Source of the DNA: Fistulifera solaris
Taxonomy: Eukaryota > Bacillariophyta > Bacillariophyceae > Naviculales > Stauroneidaceae
Direction: 5' to 3'
Assembly: GCA_030295235.1 (NCBI GenBank)
Contig: AP026126.1
Location: 1,364,001-1,428,000, forward strand
Length of the DNA: 64,000 nucleotides
Position numbers and translations under genes: made by a program. Below, one piece after another: positions 30,101 to 39,433 of this stretch. Numbering within the stretch: position 1 is the stretch's first letter; each line of letters opens with the position of its first letter. Under the pieces are notes generated by a model, which saw nothing but the letters and a program-made list of their open reading frames with translations, was not told where the DNA came from and did not search any database.

Positions 30101-31958
30101 AGATAAGAAAGATCTCCACCTACTCTCATGATCTTGGCATGCAATGCGCCAATCCCCATCTACTTGTATTTGTTCGAGCTCAACTACATCTTGAGCTTCC
30201 TGCTCACTTTCTTGACGAGATGACTTGTTGACTGAATCATAGATGGAAATGCTGCTACTGTTCCCTGTAATGAAGCTGTGTTTCACAGGTGTATTGGGTT
30301 GCATGCGCGACGCGTCCTTACGACGCCAAGCTTGCACAGCCTGCAAAGTCTCAAGCTCGATTGAAACGCTGTTATTAGACGGATAGCTTTGGAGGGTTCG
30401 ATCCATTTTCATTAATCCACGTCGAATGTAGAAAGGCAACGGTGGGAGAACTGTTCCTGTCCCTCGAGGATGCGAGGGTCGAAACAAGAAACTTAGGAAG
30501 CGCTGGTCAATATGCTGGATTCTGTCTTCAACTGATACAGGGCCGTCGGAGTCCCTCGTGAACGTAAGTTCACTCATGAAAGTTAGCTTCTCTATTTGCT
30601 GTCGTTCTCTTGTTGCTAGATTTTCGAGAAAGAGGAATTCCGATTGAGCATACGGTTCACTTCTCATCATTGAATTTCCGTCTTTCTTGAATTCGGCATG
30701 GATGGAGCACTCGGATAAAGTGCTCTGAAAGACAACACTGAGCGAAATAATTCCATTGTCTCGGAATGACATTGCGAGCACAGAAGTAGCTTCAGCTGGG
30801 GTCTGAAGTCGCATGTCGATTTCCTTTCTGGCAGAATCACCATCTAGAGGTCCTTCCAAAACAAATAAATTCGCATACCCCCCTGGACATCAAGGACTCG
30901 TTAGATTCGAGCAGCTCTATGTCGGTGTCTTCCTCCATTTCAACTTCATTATCGGGAATGCGTGTTCGAATATGAATAGCCAAAGCATAATTGTCCTGAT
31001 AGCGTTTTGCTGTCATGGATATAGCAAAACTATCGTTCCCATCCCAAAGTTCTCCTCGTGGAATGCCCTGAACCGAAGGTTCCGTCACAGCCCACGGTAG
31101 CATTGACGGCAGTGGCTCATTTGAGTCTTCGAGTGTCCAGTGTCGTACAATCCCATCAGTATGCAAAGAGAATACGTGACGCGCATCATTATCCGCAACA
31201 GCCAAAGCAGAGACGGGCTGCATATCAAAAAAGGTTTCATTAATTGCAAAAGCCGAAGCGCGAAAAACACTAGTGTATCGAAAAAGCACGGATGCGCGTT
31301 CTTTCATTCGTTCCTCACATTTCAATTTGCTCCATTGACACGTCTCCCGTGTCTCCAAATCACCAGCAAGCAAGAACGGATTCAAAGCAAGCAATACCCG
31401 AGCATGCGAAAGAACAGCTACCATCGAAGAGTTTAGATGAGCACGAGTCACGGATTCAAGCTTCTCCGCCAACTCTTCACCAGCTTTCCATAAAATAATA
31501 TCTTCGTGCGGTTCTAAAGATTTGAGATCCAATTTGATTCTGAGTATGGTTGCCTCTTCCGTTGCGACGATCAGGCCTACTGCATCGGACTGATCCCACG
31601 GAACAGCTTGTACTTTGATAGGATTAATAAAACATGAAGCTTGTGAACCGAGGTCGATTTGGATCATAGATGACGCGGAGCCATCATCCGGTAATAAAGT
31701 AACAACCAACACAGACGGGTTTTCCCCAAGCGGCGATGTCACAACCTTGCAATTCGCCAACGACGAAACGCTGGCCATGCCTCGTAAGCGAGACAAGTCA
31801 TCCTCCAGAAAATTATCAAGGGGAGAGTTGTATAACGTCAAGGACGAATCATTGCTAACCAATCGTAGAGTATGGCTGATCTCATTAACAGCATATCGCC
31901 GTATGCCAACCTCCAACGAGGGAAATACGACGGGAACTTCAATAGCAATTTCCTTCAT
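27164..31958 (-). CDS. NUP160: Nuclear pore Y-complex scaffold Nup160/Nup120
   Basis: A single coding region of 1597 residues after correction. The N-terminal half is a beta-propeller with HVFSLHTDGIVRHWTLED, corresponding to the region of Nup160 where the last blades sit. The C-terminal half is alpha-solenoid, including YFGALYSLHVSQGKWKNAA and HVRYKRAQ, which match the Nup160 YHMLYALHI segment. Three single-base errors interrupt it: an extra base in the run at 30878-30883, an extra base at 28744-28747, and a missing base at 27967-27968. Correcting them gives a length divisible by three. With NUP93 it is the second nuclear pore scaffold in this window. Assignment rests on motif recall and overall architecture. 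Confidence 0.78.
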
Positions 31959-31997
31959 GGAGCAAAGGTATCGTATATCTAGTAAGAAAATGAAGAT

Positions 31998-32229
31998 TTA
32001 CTTGGCAGCGTTAGCAATTTCAACAACCTTGTGGTCCATATGGTCGATAAACCATGTGAGATGCGCTGAACAATGAATCCTTGCGAGCAAAGGCCAGACG
32101 ATATTTTTGATACGTAGTATTCATGAATGACTGAAATGCAATCTTGGTTACGTCGTGGAAACACCGCAATGAATTTCCGACGTTAAGCATCGAGGCATTC
32201 AATGAAGATGATGCCGATGACAACTGCAT
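31998..32229 (-). CDS. Possible short gene (76 residues) of unknown function
   Basis: A small frame starts at the ATG at 32229 (MQLSSASSS). It reads CFHDVTKIAFQSFMNTTYQKYRLAFARKDSL, then, after removal of one T near 32083-32084, SAHLTWFIDHMDHKVVEIANAAK. The result is 76 amphipathic residues ending in TAA. It resembles a genuine soluble protein end more than random sequence, but I recognise no family. It lies just upstream of NUP160 on the same strand. It may be spurious. Confidence 0.3.
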
Positions 32230-32552
32230 TGGGATAGCGATATACCAAGCTAGCAGAATAACCACAGAGTTAAGGTAGCAATCTGACTATGACTTCCTAA
32301 ACAAGTCCAACAATCAAATATCTTGATCAAAGTTATCAGTCACGAATCACCGTGATTTGCCTAGTTGTTGACGTTAGTTTTTGTTCGGTCAACTAGATTG
32401 ATAGAGCAACAAACAGAATCGAAATGAATTATCTACATAAAGTCGACCACAGCTAATGATTAAATTGGGCAATCTCTACCGATCAATACAGAGTAAAGAA
32501 CAAAAGAGAAGTTGGCTTAATCCGAAGCGTTCAGCACGAGATCTGGTCTCCA
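32230..32552. other. Intergenic, no gene seen
   Basis: AT-rich spacer of 320 bases between the possible short gene and the channel gene, both on the minus strand. No recognisable features. Confidence 0.3.
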
Positions 32553-35040
32553 CTATCGCATCATTTCACGTTCGAATAGAACCGCGACGAGTTTTTTGAT
32601 CTCATTCATTTCACTCACAATTTCATGCTTTTTCTCTGCCACGAGAGACTTCATTTGCATTACTTGCGTTCGGTCCAATGCAAGTTCTTGCAAGAGTTCA
32701 TACTTAAGGCCGTTTACTTCCTCTTCAAGCTTTTTAACCTGAGTCTTTCGGAGCTCATCTTCCATCTCAATATCTGAGGAATGTTTCGAAATCACGCTAG
32801 TAAACACAGCCTCACGGATCTGAGGCGGCCAGAACCAACCCATCGTTAAAAGTCCCAATAAAATCCATAGCGGAATGATGAATACAGCTGCCACCACCCG
32901 AAGCAGTGTGTAAGCAAGAAAGTCGAAGGAAAAGTAGCCTTCTTCGACCTCGTCCTCAAAAAAGTTCTGTGATCTGCTTCCACAAGTCTTTCCCAAAAGG
33001 GCGACTTTTAGCTTGCGAAACGCCCAGAGGGCCCAAGTAATTTGCAATAGCGTCCATCTCAGACACGAAATCAAGGCGATTGGTCCAAAAGACAATAGCC
33101 GCGCGTTGATCCTGAATAACCTTATAAGAATCTGATACAATCGCAATAAGGACATTGGCCAAAAGAATGACTACCAAGAACATAAACACGATAAAGAGTG
33201 CTGTCGCTACTCCAGAATCCGAAAAGCTGCTCTCATCGACTTCTCCCAATAGCATAGTATAGACACTAAGGAACGAATCCCATAAGTTGCAATATGGCTG
33301 AATCTGACTGACTTCGCATCGAGTTTCGTGCAAGGTTAATTCAGGATCTTGTTCGGGTCTCATCAAGCAGTACGGGGTTTGTTGAAACGTCGTGTGAAAC
33401 ATTTGCGCAAAGGCGATCAATATGACAATCAATGCTGTCAAGAACGCAACAAGCCGACGGACAACGTAGAATACACCACCGACAAAGACAGCAAAGTCAA
33501 TCATCATGTTTCGTAAATAGGAAAGCAGCTTCAACCACATGATCGAAGCGCTCACAGCGGCTGCTACTCGAAAGTAGTCTCTGTCACCCGTGCCCGTGTT
33601 CATCCTTATGATCCAAAAGAAAACCAAGAAGACCAGCGATAAGTTGACGGAGTTACTCGAATCATACAAGTACAAGTTCAGTGACTTGAGAGACATTAAA
33701 CTGATAACCTGAACAATCTCACGGAGAGTGAAGTAAGACCCACCAATATATAACGGCAAGAGTTCAATCAAGCCTAGAGCATCATCATTAGGATCGTCAT
33801 TGAATCGTAGCTTGATTGACTTTTCCACAGATCTGAAATAAAAGACAATTATCATGACGAGCACGTAAAAGTCGAGCATGAGAACTGCTGTAGGAAAGCG
33901 CTGTGAAATTTTTTCGTTCAATAAATTTTGCACGATAGGCATGACGACAGCTTTTTCTGACAACCAAACCGGAAGAGACTGGAGAGCCGTCAAAAAGTCA
34001 GCACTAGGTTCTGGATTTGCATTTAGCAAGTGTTCTAAGCAGCGAAACACAGATTCTTGTTTTTCTTCCCGCTTATCGTCTTCTGTTCGAACCGTCGAGG
34101 CATACTCGGCCAAGACACGTAGCGGGAGGGGTCCGTTGTCGACCGAATTGACAATCTCTCGATTAAGACTCAATAACAATCGGACCGCGGAAGGCACAGA
34201 CTTTCGTCCTGCATTCGACAGTGCGAAGTGAAGAGGTGTTCGATCACGCTTGTCTTTTGTTTGAATCGCTTCAGGGTAAGCGTCCGTGAGCACATAAAGA
34301 ACTTCTTCCGACGCACCAAAAGCACAAGCGTAATGCAAGGGCTGATAAATTGTAATTTCATGAGAAATTGTGAGTTGCAGAACATGATGAATGGAAGATT
34401 TGCACAAACGATAACGTACCAGCATTCCAATTTCGTCAGGAAGTTTCGCTGCTCCCGATGAACTCAGCAGAAAAATAACATCCGGGGAGGCAGGCTTGTC
34501 ACCCAATGCAAAGTGTAGCGGCGTACGCCCGCGTCGATCGACAGCTGTCTTACTTTCCGGATAAGCGTCCGCCAAGGCCTTGATGACCTCTGCCGAGGAT
34601 CCCGAAGCGCATAAATAATGAATGGGCAGCCAACCGAACGAATCCGGCCATCGTACAGTATCAGCCGCGATAGACAAGAGAACATCAATCACATCCAGAG
34701 GAGGGACGTGTCGACACGCAAAGTGCAAGGCCGTCAAGCCGGACTCTCCTCGTTGTTCCGCAGCAGCTCGAACTTCAATGGCGTTGCGAGATGACAGCCA
34801 CTCTCTTACAGGATGCCAGGATTCTTCAGCTTCAATGTGTGATTCTGGGGTGTCTTTTGGAGCTTTGGCTCTTGCACAGAGAAAGTTGAGTAGCATCACA
34901 TCGGGCACGCTGTCATCAACTGTTGTGAAAGTGTCATTCGCATCGCTGAGGAAAGAAGCCTCTTCACGCATGTTGTGCATTCTCTCGTCCTCTTGGCGTG
35001 CCGGACCCATCTCGTACGATTCATCGTCATCCTGCGACAT
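32553..35040 (-). CDS. Ankyrin-repeat TRP-like cation channel
   Basis: The N-terminal half has at least five ankyrin repeats (GLTALHFACRHVP, GWLPIHYLCASG, GRTPLHFALGDK, PLHYACAFGAS, DRTPLHFALSN). A hydrophobic domain follows with six candidate spans, for example TAVLMLDFYVLVMIIVFYF and the last, ATALFIVFMFLVVILLANVLIAIVSDSY, which matches the TRP S6 end. The C-terminal part has another hydrophobic stretch and a coiled coil (KKLEEEVNGLKYELLQELALD). An intron at 34419-34342 (78 nt, in frame, without stops) is inferred because skipping it joins IGML to PLHYACAFG. One extra base (32958-32963) breaks the frame; corrected length is 802. Ion selectivity cannot be told. A TRP-family Ca2+-permeable channel is the likeliest class. 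Confidence 0.78.
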
Positions 35041-35421
35041 GATTTTTCACTTGTTACTAAAAGTAATGAGGTAACTATTGTTTTTCCGACTGCAGTTTCT
35101 TTGATCTAAACAACAAGAACTCATTCGATCGTCTAGCTCGTTGCGAGGTGTCGAGAGACATTTTTACTGGTACGCTTTTTTGTCCCGCCTATTAATCTCG
35201 ATGACTTTTCTTTCATAAACGAAAAGTATCTTAGCGGTATAAAGCTAGTAACTCAAAACTCTATCGTTGATTGGAGTTCCTGGTAATGTGCGCGCACTGC
35301 AACAACATGCGAACATGGACTTTTCTTGTCTTTCTCGTCGAACAGGTGCTGACGCTTTTCTTATTCATTCAAAGGAAACAGGAAATAATAATGAAGCCAG
35401 ATCATTTTTAATAATACAAGC
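35041..35421. promoter_or_regulatory. Divergent spacer between channel and ATG4
   Basis: 380 bases between divergent starts; AT-rich with poly-T segments. No repeats or motifs of note. Confidence 0.3.
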
Positions 35422-36981
35422 ATGACTACCGCGTCAATTTCATGTGCCATAGACCGTAATGATGCGAGCATCCCGGCGGATACTTATTGTTCACGAAAGG
35501 ATGAACAAAGACTTCAACAAACGGCGGAGGACCGTGACGCAACAGAATATCGCAATCCGCTCATGAATTTCTTTGGAAGCAATAACACCCAGCGTCTCGA
35601 TCACGACGAAATAGAGTTGGATGATATTCGTGTTCTTTCTTTCGTCAGCCGAGAGCGCGAACCCGAATTCGACGATTGCCCCGAATACAGCTATGATTCT
35701 GACAATGAAAATACCTCGCAGGACGATTATCACGTGACACATGGTTCCGACGAGGCAGACGAAGTCAAATCTTTGCAAACCTACATTCTCGGAAAGAAAT
35801 ATCATCCCGTTAACGACTACACGCTTCGGAGAGAGGACGAAATATCACTATTTTGGTTCACCTATCGCTGCGATTTCCCTGAAATGAAGCCATATCGAAT
35901 TCAAAGCGATGCCGGCTGGGGTTGTATGCTGCGATCAGCTCAGATGATGGTCTGTCAAGTCCTACGACTACACTACAAATCACGTACATGGAGACCTCCC
36001 AAGTCGTTAGCAGCACGGCGACAAGACCCGTTCGTCAGGAGATTGATGACTTGGTTTGCCGATTTTCCATCGACCACAGAATGCTTTTATTCCTTCCAAA
36101 ACATGGTAGCGGCTGGACTGAACTATGATAAATTACCCGGCGAATGGTACGGACCTGGCACGGTGAGCTTTGTCATTCGCGATTTAGTAGCCATGCACGA
36201 CCAACAGCGGCAAGAGTTCGGCAAGCCTCTATTTCGAGTGCACGTTGCAAGCCAAGGGACTGTGTACCGTGACGAAATTCGCCGACTAATGATACAAGGC
36301 GCAGTAACCGCTGTTCTTACAAGTGGACAAAGTGCATCGAGGCCCCGTGCTGCGCATCCGTTGGACCACGCTGCTTGGGAAGAAGATCGTCTCGAAAAAG
36401 TACCCGATTGGGACACTGCTTTGCTGCTGTTAATCCCTTTGCGCTTGGGTCTGAAAACGTTCAATTTGGACTACGTCCGACCACTTGCTCATACCTTTTC
36501 GTTGCCCCAGTCTGTCGGCGTTTTAGGGGGTCGCCCACGGGGAGCGCGGTATTTTTACGGCGCATTTTCCGATGGATCGAAAATCTTTGGTCTCGATCCG
36601 CATACTGTTCAAGCTGCGCCGCAGCGAGCTTCTGTTAGCATCAACGGAGAACTGTCGTCAGTGATAGATTTATCGGACAACTATCTTCGGTCCATACATA
36701 CAGCCGACCCCGAATCTATTTCCCTCGAGAAGATGGATCCGAGCATCACCCTAGGTTTTTATTGTGAAAACGAACGTGATCTACAATTTGTTTTTGAAAG
36801 CGTACAACAGTGGAAGAGGACACACCCTGGGTCACCGGAGTTGTTTACGACGGCAAATTATTCGCCGGACTACGCAGCAAATGTTTCGTCAACCATGAAG
36901 AAAATCATGCTATCCAGTTCCTCGCTCATTGACACGGAAGATGATCAAATAAGCGATGAAGATGACTATGTCATGCTGTGA
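35422..36981 (+). CDS. ATG4: Autophagy cysteine protease ATG4
   Basis: An intact 519-residue frame. The catalytic core carries SDAGWGCMLRSAQMM with Cys168 as nucleophile, and IFGLDPHTVQ with Asp392 and His394 completing the triad. FWFTYRCDFPEM, YSFQNMVAAGL, WYGPGTVSFV and SVGVLGGRPRGARYFYGA are also typical ATG4 blocks. The N-terminal 110 residues are acidic and low-complexity. The C-terminus ends in Asp/Glu-rich EDDYVML, and Y-x-x-L / ED-x-Y motifs could serve as LIR (ATG8 binding) sites. ATG4 processes ATG8 and deconjugates it from lipid. A fragment of the gene is duplicated 550 bases further on. Confidence 0.93.
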   Translation: MTTASISCAIDRNDASIPADTYCSRKDEQRLQQTAEDRDATEYRNPLMNFFGSNNTQRLDHDEIELDDIRVLSFVSREREPEFDDCPEYSYDSDNENTSQDDYHVTHGSDEADEVKSLQTYILGKKYHPVNDYTLRREDEISLFWFTYRCDFPEMKPYRIQSDAGWGCMLRSAQMMVCQVLRLHYKSRTWRPPKSLAARRQDPFVRRLMTWFADFPSTTECFYSFQNMVAAGLNYDKLPGEWYGPGTVSFVIRDLVAMHDQQRQEFGKPLFRVHVASQGTVYRDEIRRLMIQGAVTAVLTSGQSASRPRAAHPLDHAAWEEDRLEKVPDWDTALLLLIPLRLGLKTFNLDYVRPLAHTFSLPQSVGVLGGRPRGARYFYGAFSDGSKIFGLDPHTVQAAPQRASVSINGELSSVIDLSDNYLRSIHTADPESISLEKMDPSITLGFYCENERDLQFVFESVQQWKRTHPGSPELFTTANYSPDYAANVSSTMKKIMLSSSSLIDTEDDQISDEDDYVML

Positions 36982-37035
36982 GCAGGGAATAGGGAGACGT
37001 GGATGTCATACAACGTTATTTCTTTACACCAAGGG

Positions 37036-37136
37036 GACGTCTTGAAAAAGTACCCGATTGGGACACTGCTTTGCTGCTATTAATCCCTTTCTGATTGGGT
37101 CTGAACAACGTTCAATTTGGACTACGTTCGAGCACT
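37036..37136 (+). repeat. Partial duplication of ATG4 coding sequence
   Basis: About 100 bases match ATG4 at 36386-36487 with roughly 90% identity, including CTTTGCTGCT and TTCAATTTGGACTACGT. Small insertions and substitutions shift the frame, so it is non-coding. The duplication is direct and lies just downstream of the gene. It was found by comparing the two segments by eye. Confidence 0.8.
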
Positions 37137-37331
37137 ATGTGGTGCAAAAGCTGCGAGAGCGATGCGAGACGCATAGATTGAATACCGCACCGGCAAAGAA
37201 AGTGCATCCACAATCGCACTGGTACCCAATTGTTTGCTGAAGCATGTGATCCGTTTGGAAGCACCACAACAATAAAAAAATGCACCATGGCGCGCAAAAC
37301 TTTTATTGCTAGTAACAAATGAAAACAAAAA

Positions 37332-37423
37332 GAACGCTCATAAGACCGGCACTCTAACCACTGAGTTACTAGGGCATTAGCAATACCCTAGACGGGGTTT
37401 GAACCCGTGGCCTCCGGCTCACT
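37332..37423 (-). tRNA. Circularly permuted tRNA-Ile (anticodon UAU)
   Basis: On the minus strand the 3' half comes first (about 37421-37384), then an 8-nt spacer TTGCTAAT (37383-37376), then the 5' half (37375 down to about 37337). Joined in normal order they make a full cloverleaf: acceptor GCCCTAG with CTAGGGT (one G-U), D arm ACTC / GAGT with loop AGTGGTTA, anticodon stem CCGGT / GCCGG with loop CTTATGA (UAU), variable AGGCC, and T arm ACGGG / CCCGT with loop TTCAAAC. A-box-like TAACTCAGTGG and B-box GGTTCAAACCC are present in reversed order. Flanks AACGCT and AGCGTT can pair, which would hold the two ends as a splicing-endonuclease substrate, and TTTTT (37331-37327) follows as Pol III terminator. 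No ordinary tRNA can be drawn from this region. G37 is unusual for an Ile tRNA. Confidence 0.85.
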
Positions 37424-38968
37424 AGCGTTAGGATTAATTATCTTATCCCCAACTCCCGTGTGGATATTAGCAAAACGCGACATTTTTATTGTATATAAAA
37501 TGTACAAATCTATAAAAAGCACATAAAACAAATTATCTGGTGATGTAGTTCATCCGTAACTTTTCTTTTCAACCGTTCCACCTCAAAATTCTCACCCTGG
37601 TCACTATCAGCGCCATGGTCGTATAGTCAAAACAGGTTTGCGAAATCGTCGGAGGCACTATTTGCACGTCAAAGTTTATGCGGTTTCAATACAAGTGCTT
37701 CTTTCGATGCTCTACTGCTCTTTCCCTTGCTTGCTCTTCCCCCAAATCTGGAGTAGAAAATATGCTGGTCTTGGAATTGAACCAGTGGGTCTGCTTGGTG
37801 TATATTCACAACCCAATGCCACCCAGGAAGCGTGTTTACTGGCGTCCTTGTGGGTCCTGAAAACACCAAGTACTGTCGTTGCCCTTCTGTTTGATGTTTC
37901 TTTTGGTTGTTGGCTTGATGGATAACCCCTAGCGGCAGGAGATTTCCACATCTATTGTTTGTACAGTCTATGTCAGCATGGTACATGTTTGGCCTCTCTT
38001 CAATTTTTTCCAGTATGACATTCAACGGCGAATCAAGAGAAACTTACAGTCCTCCTTATAACACCCGCAACCGTAAAGTGATCTGAAATGAAATTTTCCC
38101 ATCCACTGTGCTAACCTTCATTTGGATGGGGACGTGTCTTCGGGTTAGGGAGTTATAGGCATACGTCTATTCGTCATTGACATGTAGAAAGAGGCTTTCC
38201 CGCCAATTATCAATGCCTTTGCGGAAGCGATTCATGTCGCGAAACAGTGTGTGTGTATCATACATTTTCTTCTTTTCAATATCAGAAGAAATTCAGAAGA
38301 AGATTCTGATGAGTCTCGATGGCCTTTCAACAGGCAAATGATAGTAAAACTTACCTTTTGTTTTGCATCAGATTGTGTTTCTTGTTGTTATCTGACCGAG
38401 AAATCCAAGCTGGCTTTTCAGTTCGACCGTCGTAAATTGTCAATAAAGACCGACAAAGCACATCTCAACATGACAATTTTGTGGCTCTCCAAGACTGATA
38501 TCCCTCAACCTATTTTCAATGCTCTGAGAGGGTTCCTTTTAATTCAATTGCAATATTCCAACTGTCCTCATTGACAGAGAATGGTTGAAGAGACATGTTT
38601 TGCGAGTTGCGAAATGTGTGTCGGTGCGCCAAGGAGAACTGTCCCAATTTCCGGCCTTTGTCATACATGTTAGCCCGGCTTCAACTAAAACAATACAAAA
38701 GAATCACTAGAGTCGCGATCAAACTATCATTCTTCGACGAAAAATACTGTCAGAACTAGCATCGTTGTCGAAATGAGTGTACTGTTAAGCTGTATGTACA
38801 AAATAAGAGTTAAGGATATCTCCGCGAACAGCAGCTGTAATAAAGCGACCATGGTGACCAGTAACCACACATCATGAATATGAAAAAGTGTGGCCGTTTC
38901 TGTCGCCTCCGCATTTTTACAAACAATCTTCATTCGAATTACTTCATCCTGGCTTACCGATAATACAA
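37424..38968. other. Gene-poor stretch between the tRNA and LSM2
   Basis: About 1.5 kb. ORFs on both strands are short, lack domains and overlap each other (for example 37638-37925 plus and 37669-38025 minus). No second tRNA cloverleaf was recognised. It may hold noncoding transcripts or decayed sequence. Confidence 0.3.
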
Positions 38969-39347
38969 ATGGTAAAACGATTATCGATCGCAGGGCGAAA
39001 CCCGTGACCGAATTGGAATCGCGTTCTAAACTTTATTCTTTTGCAGATCTTCCTTTCTTTCTTCCAAAACGCTGGTTGGCAAAGAGGTGGCTGTGGAGTT
39101 AAAAAATGATGTGGTAATGATGGGGACACTTCATAGCGTAGACCAGTATTTGAATGTAAAATTGTTAAACGTTCAAGTCGTTCAGCCAGAAAAGTATCCG
39201 CAACTTACGGCTTTACAGAGTTGCTTTATTCGAGGAAGCGTCGTGCGGTATATCCAAATTCCACCGGAACACGTTGACACCGAATTGTTGCAAGACGCAG
39301 CGCGCAAAGAAAATGCACCCGCTTCTGCTAAGGCAGTGAAATCTTGA
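38969..39347 (+). CDS. LSM2: LSM2, Sm-like RNA-binding protein
   Basis: The main exon (39047-39347) encodes the Sm fold: VELKNDVVMMGTLHSVDQYLNVKL then SCFIRGSVVRYIQIP and LLQDAARKE, nearly identical to LSM2 of animals and fungi. Just after the acceptor TTTTGCAG, an IFLSFFQTLVGKEVA segment is restored if one A is removed from the run at 39066-39069. No coding start is left in this exon, so the start codon probably comes from ATG at 38969-38971 directly before a GTAAAA donor. That makes the first exon's coding part just the start codon (75-nt intron). The result is 100 residues. LSM2 is in the LSM1-7 decay and LSM2-8 U6 complexes. Confidence 0.8.
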
Positions 39348-39433
39348 GATTAGCGACGTCGTTAATGAAGAATGGGGACAAGTTTCGATTAAAATGAAAT
39401 TATTATCTTATTGGACATACGAATTAAGTTATA

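Noticed and set aside
27164-31958. Reading the NUP160 and APC1 fragments as several separate genes
   Set aside because: Fragments continue one another in family order, share strand, and single-base corrections give one frame with length divisible by three.
37332-37440. An ordinary (non-permuted) tRNA at this place
   Set aside because: No 5' acceptor strand complementary to CTAGGG exists within 80 bases upstream on the minus strand; the matching strand is found 8 bases downstream instead.
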